A stretch of 64,000 bases of DNA. Origin: Leptasterias polaris. Its lineage: Eukaryota > Echinodermata > Asteroidea > Forcipulatida > Asteriidae. A program made the translations under genes and the position numbers. Positions 23,441 through 35,300 of the stretch are shown here, one piece after another (within the stretch, counting starts at the first letter, position 1; every line of letters begins with the position of its first letter). The stretch is from the NCBI GenBank assembly GCA_037783415.1, contig JAZGTN010000035.1, forward strand, positions 3,596,001-3,660,000, given 5' to 3'. Under the pieces are notes generated by a model that did not search any database, was not told the DNA's origin, and worked only from the letters and a program-made list of their open reading frames with translations.

Positions 23441-23446
23441 AATAAA
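23441..23446 (+). promoter_or_regulatory. Polyadenylation signal AATAAA (lipocalin)
   Basis: Canonical hexamer 280 bp after the lipocalin stop codon, the first AATAAA downstream. Confidence 0.6.
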
Positions 23447-26062
23447 TTGTCAAACTCATGGAGGCCTATAGCTGTTGCCACTGTTTTTTTTCTTTTCGTT
23501 TTTTTCTTTCTTCTTCTGGTTAAATATTAATCTGCTAGCGACGTTATATCGGTCTGATATACATGTACATGTACTTGAAAATAAATAGAGACAACATACT
23601 CGAGTGCCCAATGTCGTTGTCTATTCACCTTTATTTCCGGTAAATACCCTCCGGTCGGCACATCTCCTGTTTGATTGATTTATTGACATTTATTTCACAC
23701 TAAAGTGAGGCAGAAGTGCAGAGCAACAATTGTGTTCTATGCCCCTCGTGGTCAGTCTCTGACAAATGGCATTAATAAAATGTTAAATTATTCATCGGTG
23801 ACGTTTGTCTCTCGGGAATATTGGTATGGTACCTTTATCAAATAAAAGACAAATTTGTTATGCGACGACGCTCAAATTTCCCCGTTCCACAAGTTGAAAT
23901 CCGTTGCCCTTTTTCATAGCTAGCTCTTCTTGTAGCCGAGCTTCTAAAGAGCCTTGTAGTTTTTTGCCTTTTGCCTTTTGAAAACTATTTAGTAAAGCAG
24001 GGCAACTGATACAGGTTAGAATTTGCAAACAATAGTGTCAGATAAAGTGCACAACTCGCTGGGGACACTGAAGCCCAATATTTTGGTTATTGGTGCTCAG
24101 GTTTAGACAAACACAGTGTGATCACCTCACTCGTCGAGGGCCCTACTTGCCCCAAAATGGAGGAAACTGGAGATCCTTGCATTGCATGTCGTAGAGAGTG
24201 GACGGGCAAGGGAGGGTCTGTGTCATTGTTATACCTCGGTACACATCATGTTTCTTAAATCAATTAAGGAACTAAATGTGAATGTTATTGTTTACCCAAA
24301 GGTCTATGATGCTAGTTTACAAATAATATAGCCATACACTTCACAACACACCAGGAAAAGAACGACCAGGCAATGTGCAATACGGAAATTCAGCTCCAGA
24401 GAACGGTCTCAAATTATGCGCCAACTATCGGTTATGTTAAGAGAGTATTAAACAAAAGTGTCTTACCCCAGACTACATCGACACATAGGGATAATTTAAG
24501 ATGTTGCGTGTGATTTGCAATTTTTTGATCAACCAAACCTGTTTAACACCTTTAAGTGCCGAATAGTTACATAACCGTACCTAACACACAAAAACAAGCA
24601 TTGTGTACATTTAAGTCATGAACCCATAGTGGCAAGGTCAAGTGGTTTACCAACTGAGTTCTGTTGACAAAGCCAAAATAGTAATCAACACGTGGGGTTA
24701 AAGGCGACAAAATATCCATACAAATTAACTTTTCAAGGTTACAACAATTTTATTCAGCTTTCTGTAACCAGACCCACAATCTCAGAATTGCATTATTTAC
24801 AGCGTGCATGATTGTGGATAGGTTGGTGAAGAGATTTGTGATGCACTGTAAAAAGTTGATAATATTCTTGTCATGTTTCCAGTATGCAGTAACAACTATG
24901 AATACCATTATTAGCATCATAATAAAAAGGAACCACATTATTCTCCCTTCCTGTCTTGTGATCAAATTGTTCATAATATTTGGGGGGGGGGGAGCTCCCC
25001 TGCTCAGATCCCTCCTTGCCCCAACCCCATCCAATTTGAATGAATCAGTACACTTATTGAAGGGTTCAACACATTTATAACAAACCTTTCACTTGACAAA
25101 ATAAGGAAACATCTCGCATGGGGCTGATGGTGGCATGGCACCCACAAATTTGTACGTCTGCCTAGTGCACAACTCTTTGGAATTTGCCAACCAATAGTAT
25201 TTGAATGCATGCATGAAGGAGATTGCCATATTTCACAGGAAAGGCTATGAAGAAAAAACGAAATGTGTTCCTGCACATTTTCATCATAGTACTGTTTCTT
25301 GCAGGATATACCTTGTTCTCGTCAATTAAAACATTAAAAAAAATATATTGGAAATTATAACAGAGTAAGATGCCTTCGAGCATGGAAGCACAGTGCCTCT
25401 ATAATTGCTGTACACAACAAGATCTGTCATAAGAATATAAAAATTCCATGACTGTGGAGCAGAAATCAGTTGCTCTTGCCAAGCACTTGACTGACACATA
25501 CTACTTATTTGACCACTTCTACAACCAGTGTCATTTACGTTACTTGACCAACTGCAAATTTTCTTTAATTATCAATCCAGCATCCTCCTCAAGGATTTTG
25601 TTGTTGCTCTTTTTACTGACTACTGATATGGTTTTAAAAACTTTTTGACCAATGTAAAGTATATCCTGTCCTTTGCCATTTTTAAATGGCAGTGCAGTTG
25701 TGCAATCCAGCCTGTTTCCCCTTGTTGCGCTATGTCTGTTATATGTCCAGTATTAAGCAATGCAAAGTTTTCACTGCTGTAGCCACCTTCCCATCAGTTA
25801 CTATCCGCATACAACCAGCCACTTTCAGCACATCACTAGCCACTGAGTACAGGCCACAAGGCACTTTTCATAAGCTGCTGTTCACAGGCCACTGTATACA
25901 GGTCAACGGCTACAAGCCACTGTTAACAGCACCCACTGTTTACAAGGCAACAGTCAGAGGCCTCCGGCTGTGGTTCTTTAGTCACAAGGCAGTGCTCATT
26001 GACTACTGACCCATTAAAGTACTTTCAAGTACTTTTGAGGGTTTTTACATCTCCAGCATCTG
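23447..26062. other. Region between the convergent lipocalin and PPWD1 3' ends
   Basis: Left part: plain AT-rich sequence. Right part: presumably the PPWD1 3' UTR on the minus strand, with minus-strand signals AATAAA at 24753-24748 and ATTAAA at 25569-25564. A poly-G tract is at 24981-24991. A 48-bp segment at 25974-26021 is repeated in the last PPWD1 intron. One small minus-strand open frame (24974-24750) is listed separately. Confidence 0.45.
24750..24974 (-). CDS. Small candidate ORF, single membrane segment (74 aa)
   Basis: Minus-strand ATG at 24974 to TAA at 24752-24750. Residues 13-30 form a very hydrophobic stretch (MWFLFIMMLIMVFIVVTA) followed by a mixed helix. The stop overlaps an AATAAA hexamer, an arrangement that could be a compact gene end or chance in the PPWD1 3' UTR. 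No family recognised and no splice evidence, so this is speculative. Confidence 0.2.
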   Translation of the reverse strand: MNNLITRQEGRIMWFLFIMMLIMVFIVVTAYWKHDKNIINFLQCITNLFTNLSTIMHAVNNAILRLWVWLQKAE

Positions 26063-26305
26063 CTACTTGACACTGATACTGATTATTTTGATTTCATCAA
26101 CTGGTTTGTCAGTCTTTGGACTTGTCTTGACTTCGCTGACCTTCTGAGTGACCTCCATCCCTTTGATGACCCGGCCGAAAACTGTGTGCTTGTTATCCAA
26201 CCAAGGCTAGTGAATAAAAGAGAAGACATTTTTCAGGAAATATCGCATAACATTATATTCTTTAGTCACGAGGCAGTGCTCATTGACTACTGACCATTAA
26301 AGTAG
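25974..26305. repeat. 48-bp direct repeat flanking the last PPWD1 exon
   Basis: TTCTTTAGTCACAAGGCAGT... at 25974-26021 recurs as TTCTTTAGTCACGAGGCAGT... at 26259-26305 with only a few differences. One copy lies in the 3' UTR and the other in the last intron, so they bracket coding exon 26206-26063. Confidence 0.75.
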
Positions 26306-29300
26306 TTTTGTTGTCTGCAGTAAAGTCTGCTCAGCAACATTTTGCAATCAAATATCTCCATCAATTTTCCCCCATGCCAACTGTTCCACCGCATCTACAG
26401 TGTTCATCAGACATAGATTATCCGTAAATAAATCACTGAATGGCTAAAAAACTTGTGATTTATACTCAAAATTGCTATAAATAGGAACTATGTTTACTTA
26501 CACACGGTACGACTGTGATAAAGAACTGTGATCCATTTGTACCAGGCCCTGCATTGGCCATGCTGAGGGTGTACGGCCTGTCATGTTTTAACCTTGGGTG
26601 AAACTCATCTTCAAATTCACCTCCCCAGATGGACTCTCCACCTGTTCCATTCCCTAAAAAATCATGAATAAATATTAAGATTTGGCAGCAAGAAACACCT
26701 GTTCTAGTTTACTTGGAAGGTGATTAAGTGTTATATTGTTATTATGCTTTAATGCTTCTTATTTATTTATTTATTTGTTTATCTATCAACTTTTATTTGA
26801 TTTTTGAAGGATGAATTTAAAACTTTATTTCAAAATAGATACCTAGAGGATCTCCCATCTGGACCATGAACCCTTTGATGACTCGATGAATCAGGTGACC
26901 ATTGTAGTAGCCATTCCGACTATGTACACAGAAGTTCTCGACTGTCTTTGGACACCTGTTTGATCAAAACATTTAATTATAATAAGGACAGAGAGAATAT
27001 TTCTACTGTTCTTGTAGAGCCAAGATGAATGTAAGACTGTGTCTGAATTGGCGGCTACGGCTAGATTTCTTGTCATCATGCGTTGAAATATAGGCTGTCC
27101 TTAGCAAACAGTCTTGGCCGTAACCATAGCCGCCAATTTGGATACGCCCTAAGACTCTACAAGATGAGGGGGACTACTCGCTCGGGAAGTCCTTGTTATC
27201 TTTATTTTTAACCTCAACCCTATATACAGCCAATCGTTTCTCCCTTAAGGTTGCCCCCTCCAACCCCTTACCCCCATTCTTTTTATGATCACACTCGTTG
27301 AAGAATGCTGTTTACCGGGGCAGGATGTTAGCCAACATTTAAAAAAGGTATCCAAATGACTCAATTGGTCACACGTGAACACTCAAACCGGATCCCCCCA
27401 GATTAGAAACTACATCACATGGGTCAGGCAAGCTTCTGTATAGTAACCTCCAGTTAGGCAAAGCCTTGTGCCATTGTGCCATACAAATTCATTCAGAATT
27501 GTGTATGGGTGTTTGTCTTCTAGTACTTAAATTATACAGTGCTTTCTTAGAGCCAGGTGACAATTCAAGTTTAAGCAGTCACTTGTGACTAAGCATTATT
27601 CAAATCAAACTGGTAAAAGGTTTACTGCAAACAAGTTAACAAATTTAACTGTAAAGGGTGTAATAAAACATGCTTTGCCGACTTATAACTTCCACAAAGG
27701 AAGGTTGACTTTATGCGAGATTTTGTCTGGAACATTATTATTAAGCAGGAACGAAGCAGATGTACTGGAAAAGTTTTTGATGGATACAAAGTGAAAATTT
27801 CAAAACTAACCCCAAACAAGTCAGCAGTATATTTAAAGGGACGAGTTGGTCTATGAAAAGCGTTTGTAACCGTTTATTATAAAATGAATATGGTTAGAAA
27901 GATGTTTTAAAAGTAGAATACAATGATCCACACAAATATGCCTCGAAATTGCGTGGTTTTCCTTTTACTTTGCGAACAAACACGGTCGGCCATTAAAAAT
28001 TTGACTCCACAAAATAGCCGACCGTGTTAGTTCACGATGTAAAAGGAAAACCATGCAATTTCGAGGCATATTGTATTCTACTTTTAAAACATCATTCTAA
28101 CCATATGCATTTCATAACAACTGGTTTCAAACGCTTTTCATAGACCAACTCGCCCGATCCAAGGCAACGTGTCCGTTTAACTGGCATGCTTATTATTTTT
28201 GGGTGGAATCTTGTGTAAAACAAAGGGTTTTGCATGGATAGGTTGCCCACTTTTGACCGAGTGCTTGACAACCAAGCACGTTTGTCTAGCATGCTGTAGC
28301 TATTAGTGGTTGCACACAGGGCAAGTGATTAAATTAAGCAATTGACCTGATTCACCTGTTGTCATCATCACAATTATCTTGGTTGAGAAATTTTGGGATT
28401 CAATGTTCCTATATATTATCAGGCATGATATTTGGTCCATGGAAAAAAGTAGGAACATTTTATTGAGTGCAAGGGTAGACCTATATGTACATGTGGTATA
28501 GGATTTAATAGACTTTTCAGGCTATTTAAGCACAGTTTTTCTGATTTTTCCCAGGGTCATAAAAATCGGAAATCAGAGTATCATGCCTGTATTATACAGT
28601 GAAGTGGACTCTTTAGGCAATGCAGCATTTACACACTCACTATCGACTCTCAAAATGGCAAGCATGGGCAGACAAAGCCGCTTGTGATAAATATAAATAT
28701 AATATGGTTTATTGTAAAAGCAGCCAGTAAAGCAGCCGATAGGCCGAGAAAAAAAGAAATCAAATTTACAAGAATGTTGGTGCAAGGGGTCAATACATAA
28801 AGTAAAGGACTTACTCTGCAGGAAATAACTGTACTGTGATATCTCCCAGTGATGTGTGTATACAAGCCTGGTGGGATAATTGCTGAGAAACTGAACCCTG
28901 CCAAGACAAAAATCAATCATGAGAAATCGTTAAAAAAGAATAAGCTATATTTGTTGTTTGTTTACCTTACACCGATGTGTGATAAGCACTGTGTGTAATG
29001 AAATGGGATTCTATGAAAAATCCATTGGCCATAACAAAAAAGTAAATTTCCTATCCATTATTAGGGATTCACAATCATTATCACAGATACACAATTGTGA
29101 CTCCGCTGTAATGGATTGCAAAGTAACGAATTGTGAATGCGAAATAACGGATAGTGAATCTGTAATAACGTGCTGTGAATGCGAAACAACGGATTGTGAA
29201 TGCGAAACAACGTAGTGTGAATGCGAAACAACGTAGTGTAAATGCAAAATAACAGAATTATGAATTTGTAATACCGGATTGTGAAACTGTTATAATGGAT

Positions 29301-32300
29301 TGGAAATATTTTGTGCTACTAGTCTTTCGTAGAAGTCAAACCTACGACCCAAGCAACCTAGAGTAGATGTCTTAACCACCAGACTACCGAGAGTGCCCAG
29401 ATATTAGTTGTTAAGAGACGAAGGTTATTGACGATTATAAATAAGATATTTGCCATACCTGTGTTGCAGCCATCTGTTCCTCTTTGGAAGGCTTTTCATT
29501 GAAAACATCACGCTCAGCATCAGCACTGAAAGAAAAATTTTCACATAGAAAATTAGATTTATTTTTGTTTCTAAAAAGTTAAGCATGTCTGTCGCTAGTT
29601 TACATGAAGGAGGCATGAGAATAGTTAAATAAAAACAGATTATTTAGCTTACAGAGTAAGATTTTGGCATCATCTGTGAGTTCTTCACAAGTTCCGGGTG
29701 TAAGCAGGAAAGCAGAAAGAAACAACTCAATTTGGGTAAATGGTGAAATTGTAGGAATTGGTCAGCTGGCCAAATGCCAGTAAAAACACCTCAGGACCCC
29801 TCAAATTCTAGTGTCGTGTTGAAAAGCATCTCTATTTAATATAAAATATGGACTAGTGAAAAGGGTGAAGGACTAGTAAAATAACAAGCTGACTGGTCCT
29901 GCTGGCTAGTCACTGACAAAATAAGGGCAAACCCTGTGAAACTACTCAAAACAATTTACCTCTTTGCATCATCTGGTTCATGCATCGTGAACAAGTAAAA
30001 TCTGTTTTTCTTAAAGGCAGTGCAGACAAGTGTGGGGTCGGAGGTCATTTTCATTAGGGCTGGGTTTTCCGATGCTTGCATTTCAACAGAGAGGGCAGCC
30101 TTGCTCGGTTTCTTACATCCCTGGTGCAGAGCAAGTTGCATGAAGCGAATGTTCTCAGGCTGTTTGTTAAAAAGTAGAAAGGGGGAGAGGTTAATTTTGA
30201 CACAGTGTGTTATCAGGATTTCTTGTTAAAGGAAGTTGGGGAATGTAGCAGACAATTCTCACTGATATTTTCTTTTCATATCAAATGAGAACTTAAAATA
30301 AAATGTCTGTTTTATTTCATTTTTTTAAAACATTGTCTCTGCTTCTGTGCGCCTTGAACATCTTTTCAGATTGATTTGGCGAGTTACAAATGCCTATTAT
30401 TATTTATTATTATGATGTTTGATATATATTCTTCAAAAACAGTACTGTTTTAATTTAATGCAAAAATTTAAAATGTAATACTTGTTTTAATTTTCAGCTG
30501 TAACCGTTTTTGCCGGAAAAGGATGAAGTATCTCAAGTGACAGTAAACTGATAAAGTTTTGGTGAGTTTGTTTTCCTTTTTATATGAGGAGGGCACAGTT
30601 TGTTCATGATTTGTTTTTAATACTCACCTTTCCTAAGATTCTTGAGCATTTGTTTGTGTGTAGATTAAGCACTTTGATCCCCAGCATTGTAGCATACAGA
30701 ATAAAGTTACCACTTTCATCGAACACTGAAAGACAAGACAATAACAAGACAATTGTCAAAACTGTCATTCAGGAAAAATATCCTTTCACGAGCCACGGCC
30801 AAATCTTTAACATATCACATCATAACCTTTTTCTTGTTTCCAAATTGAAGTAGCAAAATCTAATCAGAGAAACAGGAGTGAAAATATTGTACAAAAGTAG
30901 CAAAATCTAATCAGAGAAACAGGAGTGAAAATATTGTACAAAAATGTATTCATATCCTTTATTTGAACCAATCATTTACAGGTAGAAAATGTAAACAATA
31001 TCACAATATCAAATAATAAACCACAAAATCAATATCACAATATTTACATAAAACCTTAACTAAGAAGGTGAATTTGAAATTCAAGATAGCTCTTGAATTT
31101 CGCACGAATAACACTTACCTATATTTGGATGTGAGAATGCATCGGATTTCTGCAAGTCCCTCTCCGCGGCCATCCGTCGCCCAAACTCCATGTCAGGTAG
31201 CTGCTGCCTCATCTGCTGCAGCTCACTAAATGTCTGGAGTGACTCATCAAAAACTCGTGTGAGTTTCCCGGTTAAAAATTTGAAGACTCTCACCTGAAAC
31301 ATGAATCATAAAATGAATCATATCACTGTTACAAAATTAGTGTAAGACAGTTTGTCTTTGTGAAAATGTTTAAACCACTGTATACAAAGATTCTAGCGAA
31401 TGAAAAATGTTTATATCAGGACAGATCAACTCATCTCTTGCATTGTATTTATGACAGGAATCATAAAAATCTAATTAAAATCCGAGTGACTTTTGGGACT
31501 TAATCAGGGGTGTGATAGGCTGTTGAAAAAACCCCTGAACTTTGAGCGCAAAGCTCGCGGGCTCGAAAACTTGCGAGCATGAAGCCCACTAATAATATTT
31601 GTCTTTGGTTTTAAAAGCCCTACTCTGGGGCGTTATACATGGTTTTATCTTCATTTTTTATGAATTTGATCTCAAGTAAAAAAACATCTATTTATATTTA
31701 TTTATTTTTTTTTTTTTTAGGAGGGGGGGAGCAAAAAAACAAAATTTCCGGTTAAAAACAGAGAAATCTCTGCTTAATAGGCTGAGATTTTTTTCTGGTA
31801 AATCCTAACAAATCAAGCCAATAAAATCATTTAGAAATTGTATTTCTGATTACTTTTGTGAACAATTAAACTGGACATTATTACAGCATTTCAATAATTG
31901 GGTTTCTGTTACCTTTCTGTCTTTAGCCAATACAGCAAACACTTGTCCACTCGGTGAAAATGCCAGGCCCATTGGGACTGTCTTGCACTGTCAGAACAGG
32001 GGAAAAACAAGATGACTATTAAAAGGATTACATTCTTTGCTTTATGGTGGCTCCACTATTGAGATCAGAATCCATAGGAATTGACTCTAATAGTTAACCC
32101 TCCTACTCTCAGTCAAGTACACGGTTTGTGTACATTAGAACTGTGCACAAAACAAGGTACTAATTTTTGAGTGTGTGAATGTAACTTCATTTGACCATTA
32201 AACTGATTGCAATTGCTACCATTAATACATCAGAAAGAAACATTTGTGACACTACATGTTTAAAATCTGGGCTACTAATTCCTGGGGGCAAGTAAAATGC

Positions 32301-35300
32301 ACAACTTACTAGCCCAAAGCTCAAGAGCAAGGCCTGTAGTGAGATGCACTCAACTCACGATACGTATTTTAGGCTTCTTGCAAAGTGTAGTGTTAATCAG
32401 AGCCATTTGGATGATACTAAATGGTCAGACACAGGGCTCGAATTTGGGGAGAAAATCCACAAGACTACAGGGCTTGTAGCTCAAAATCTTTACTGGACCA
32501 GACATTTTTTTACCAGACATGATTCAAAATGTGAAAAGAAAAAAACTTGCTGCCACAGTTTATAACATGCACTTGACTGCTTTTATATGAACCAGAACTG
32601 AGACAAGTAAGAGAAGAGTATACTTGATTACTCATAGAATTGAAAGATAATTTATTAGACCCAAAGTCAACACTTGAACATAATGTGTTTCTGTTATTCA
32701 ATTGAAAAACACAAGACCATCGGACTTGTTAGTTCATAAGTTTACTGGCCCAACACCAAAATTACTGGCCTCGGGCCTGTGGTCCAGTGTAAAATTTGAG
32801 CCCTGAGACAGTAGGACAACATCAACGTTTTATTAGGATACGTGTCTCCATTGTTACACAATACTATAATATCAATAGGGAAACTGACTGGGTAAATTTG
32901 AAATAACTTGGGTTGAACAAATGTTATACTGTAAACATTCTCTGGTATCTCCTCTGTCTGTAAGTTTTAGTGTCTTTCTTTTTTTTACGGGGATTGCTCT
33001 TTTAGATAGCGATTTAGTTCGCTTTTGGTCAATCCCGAGGCCGCCGTTTGTTTTTGTTTTGTACATATCCCTCTGTTTTTCATAATTGGTTTGACTGTTT
33101 TTTCTCAGTCTTCTGTTTATTGTATTGTTTTGTTTTTAAAGCCTGAATGAATAAATAAAATAAGTAAATTAATAAATTGAACTGAATGTAAATCTATGAC
33201 ATAACAGTTTGCCTCGCAAGTATGCATTTTATGTCTTTACCTTAACAAACTCATATAAATCTGTATCCGTCTTGTATTTGAAGGCAACTTGCAGTGGGAA
33301 CTTGTACTCTTTCTTTGGTCCAGTCCAGTATTCCACAATTCCTTGTTTGTCTACTGATACCATCACTTCATAAACTGGATTATACTAGAGAGAGAAAAAA
33401 TAATTTCAAACATTGGGTGGTAGAGAAGCAAGGTTACTCAATAAGCCATTTGCGAGTTACATTTGAATAATGTCTGGTACAATGACTTGTTTAGTCACAA
33501 GTTACCGCTTAAATTTGAATTCCTCAGACTATCGAGACAGTTGCTATGTCACATGATTAGGGGCAAGCTTTTGCTTAGTTACGTAAGAGACGGTGAACAC
33601 CCATACACAATTCTGAATGGATGTGTATGGCACAATGGTACCAGGGTTTGCTCATCTGGAGGTTGCTATACAAAAGCTTGCCCCGAACCATGTGACATAG
33701 CAACTGTCTCGATAGTCTGAGGAATTCAAATTTAAGCGGTAACTTGTGACTAAACAAGTCATTGTACCAGACATTATTCAAATGTAACTCGCAAATGGCT
33801 TATTCTATCAGGATGACTTAGTGGTATCTTGCCCTGTCTTTTACCTCTATGGACCCCAGTTTGAATCCCACCTCGAAGACTTGCATGTAAATTGAGCTTT
33901 CATTCCCTTACTGATTACAAAGGTTCTCTCCATATGGGGGTTTCCCTCCCTCATCTACAACTGAACATTCCTTCATCATCTTCGCTAAACAGGTATCTGC
34001 AGTCCTACAAGTTAATAGAACCAGTAGCTATAGTATTTAGGATCCCTTGGTTTCATTACCAGAAAAGTTTGAAATAAAACAAAAATAACCCCCCCGAGGA
34101 GAAATCTCAAGCAAATGCTCACAAACCTTTAATTATACTGAAAAATGAAAAAAAGAACAACCAAGACTCATCACCTAGCTCATGGAAAATTAACCGTACA
34201 AATTAAGTGTACATACCAATTGTTAAAATGGCCAAGTAGTAAAATTTAGAAAAAAGTGGTTTACAAACTGTGCATTTCCCGCTCTTCTTCAAACTAACTT
34301 CTGTCAATTTACAAATTTTCCTTAAGTAATTCTTAATTTTCTTCCTTGAAGAAACTTATTTTTTATTATACCTCAGTCCAGACTTCCTCTGAAACTCTTA
34401 CCTTCATGAGAATAACAGGACAACTATGTAAGGAGCTGAGAGTATGAATAGCAATGTTACTTGACCGTCCATCGTAAATGTGGATGTTGCCTGACGTCTT
34501 CTCAGAACTGTAACACATTGAATTAAAAATGAACACAAATCAATAAATTTAAGTACATATTTGTAATAGAATAAGATACACAGTTTGTTTGTTATGGAAA
34601 CCTGATATTTATAAAAGAATAAACACAAACCTCAATAAACCTACTGCATAGGGTTTATTGTGCACACATTCAAACTGAGGCTGCTCCCTTATTAACCCTT
34701 TAGAGACCATAGCGGCCACAAGCGGCTTGAACCAAAACGCCCATAGCAAACGGCCGCACAGTTTAACCTACATCTATTCACATAAAGAGGTCAAAGTAAA
34801 GGTCATGGCCACATATGAAATTTTCAGATGTAGTATGTTGACATAGTATCCACATTTCTTAACAAGAAACTAAATTTTCTCTTTCATTTTATTTATGTTG
34901 ACATTTTTACTGACTAAATTTCAATAAAGAAACTAACAATATTAGCAATGTCTGGGAGTTTTGTGATGATTATACGGAAATGAATGGTCTCTAAAGGGTT
35001 TACACATGATACAAATCACCATACTTTGTGAATGGGAGCTTTATATTGACTAGATACTTGTAGGGACCAATGGCCTCCTTACCAAGCTAAAGCACTAATA
35101 GCATCACCGGAACGATACACCCACTCACAGCATCCTGGTTCATAGTCAATCTTCATCATGTTAATCATATCTACAAAACAAACCACAAATTTATTTAGCA
35201 AAGGGATGATTTACTTCAGACAAGCACCAGAGGGAATTGCCTCCATGCCACTTGTTATTAGCTTGACGACATTTGAGACGTTTCATAACAAATCAACTAA

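Noticed and set aside
28958..29215. Cysteine-rich [13 protein letters not shown] peptide
   Set aside because: Produced by the 21-bp minisatellite in a PPWD1 intron.
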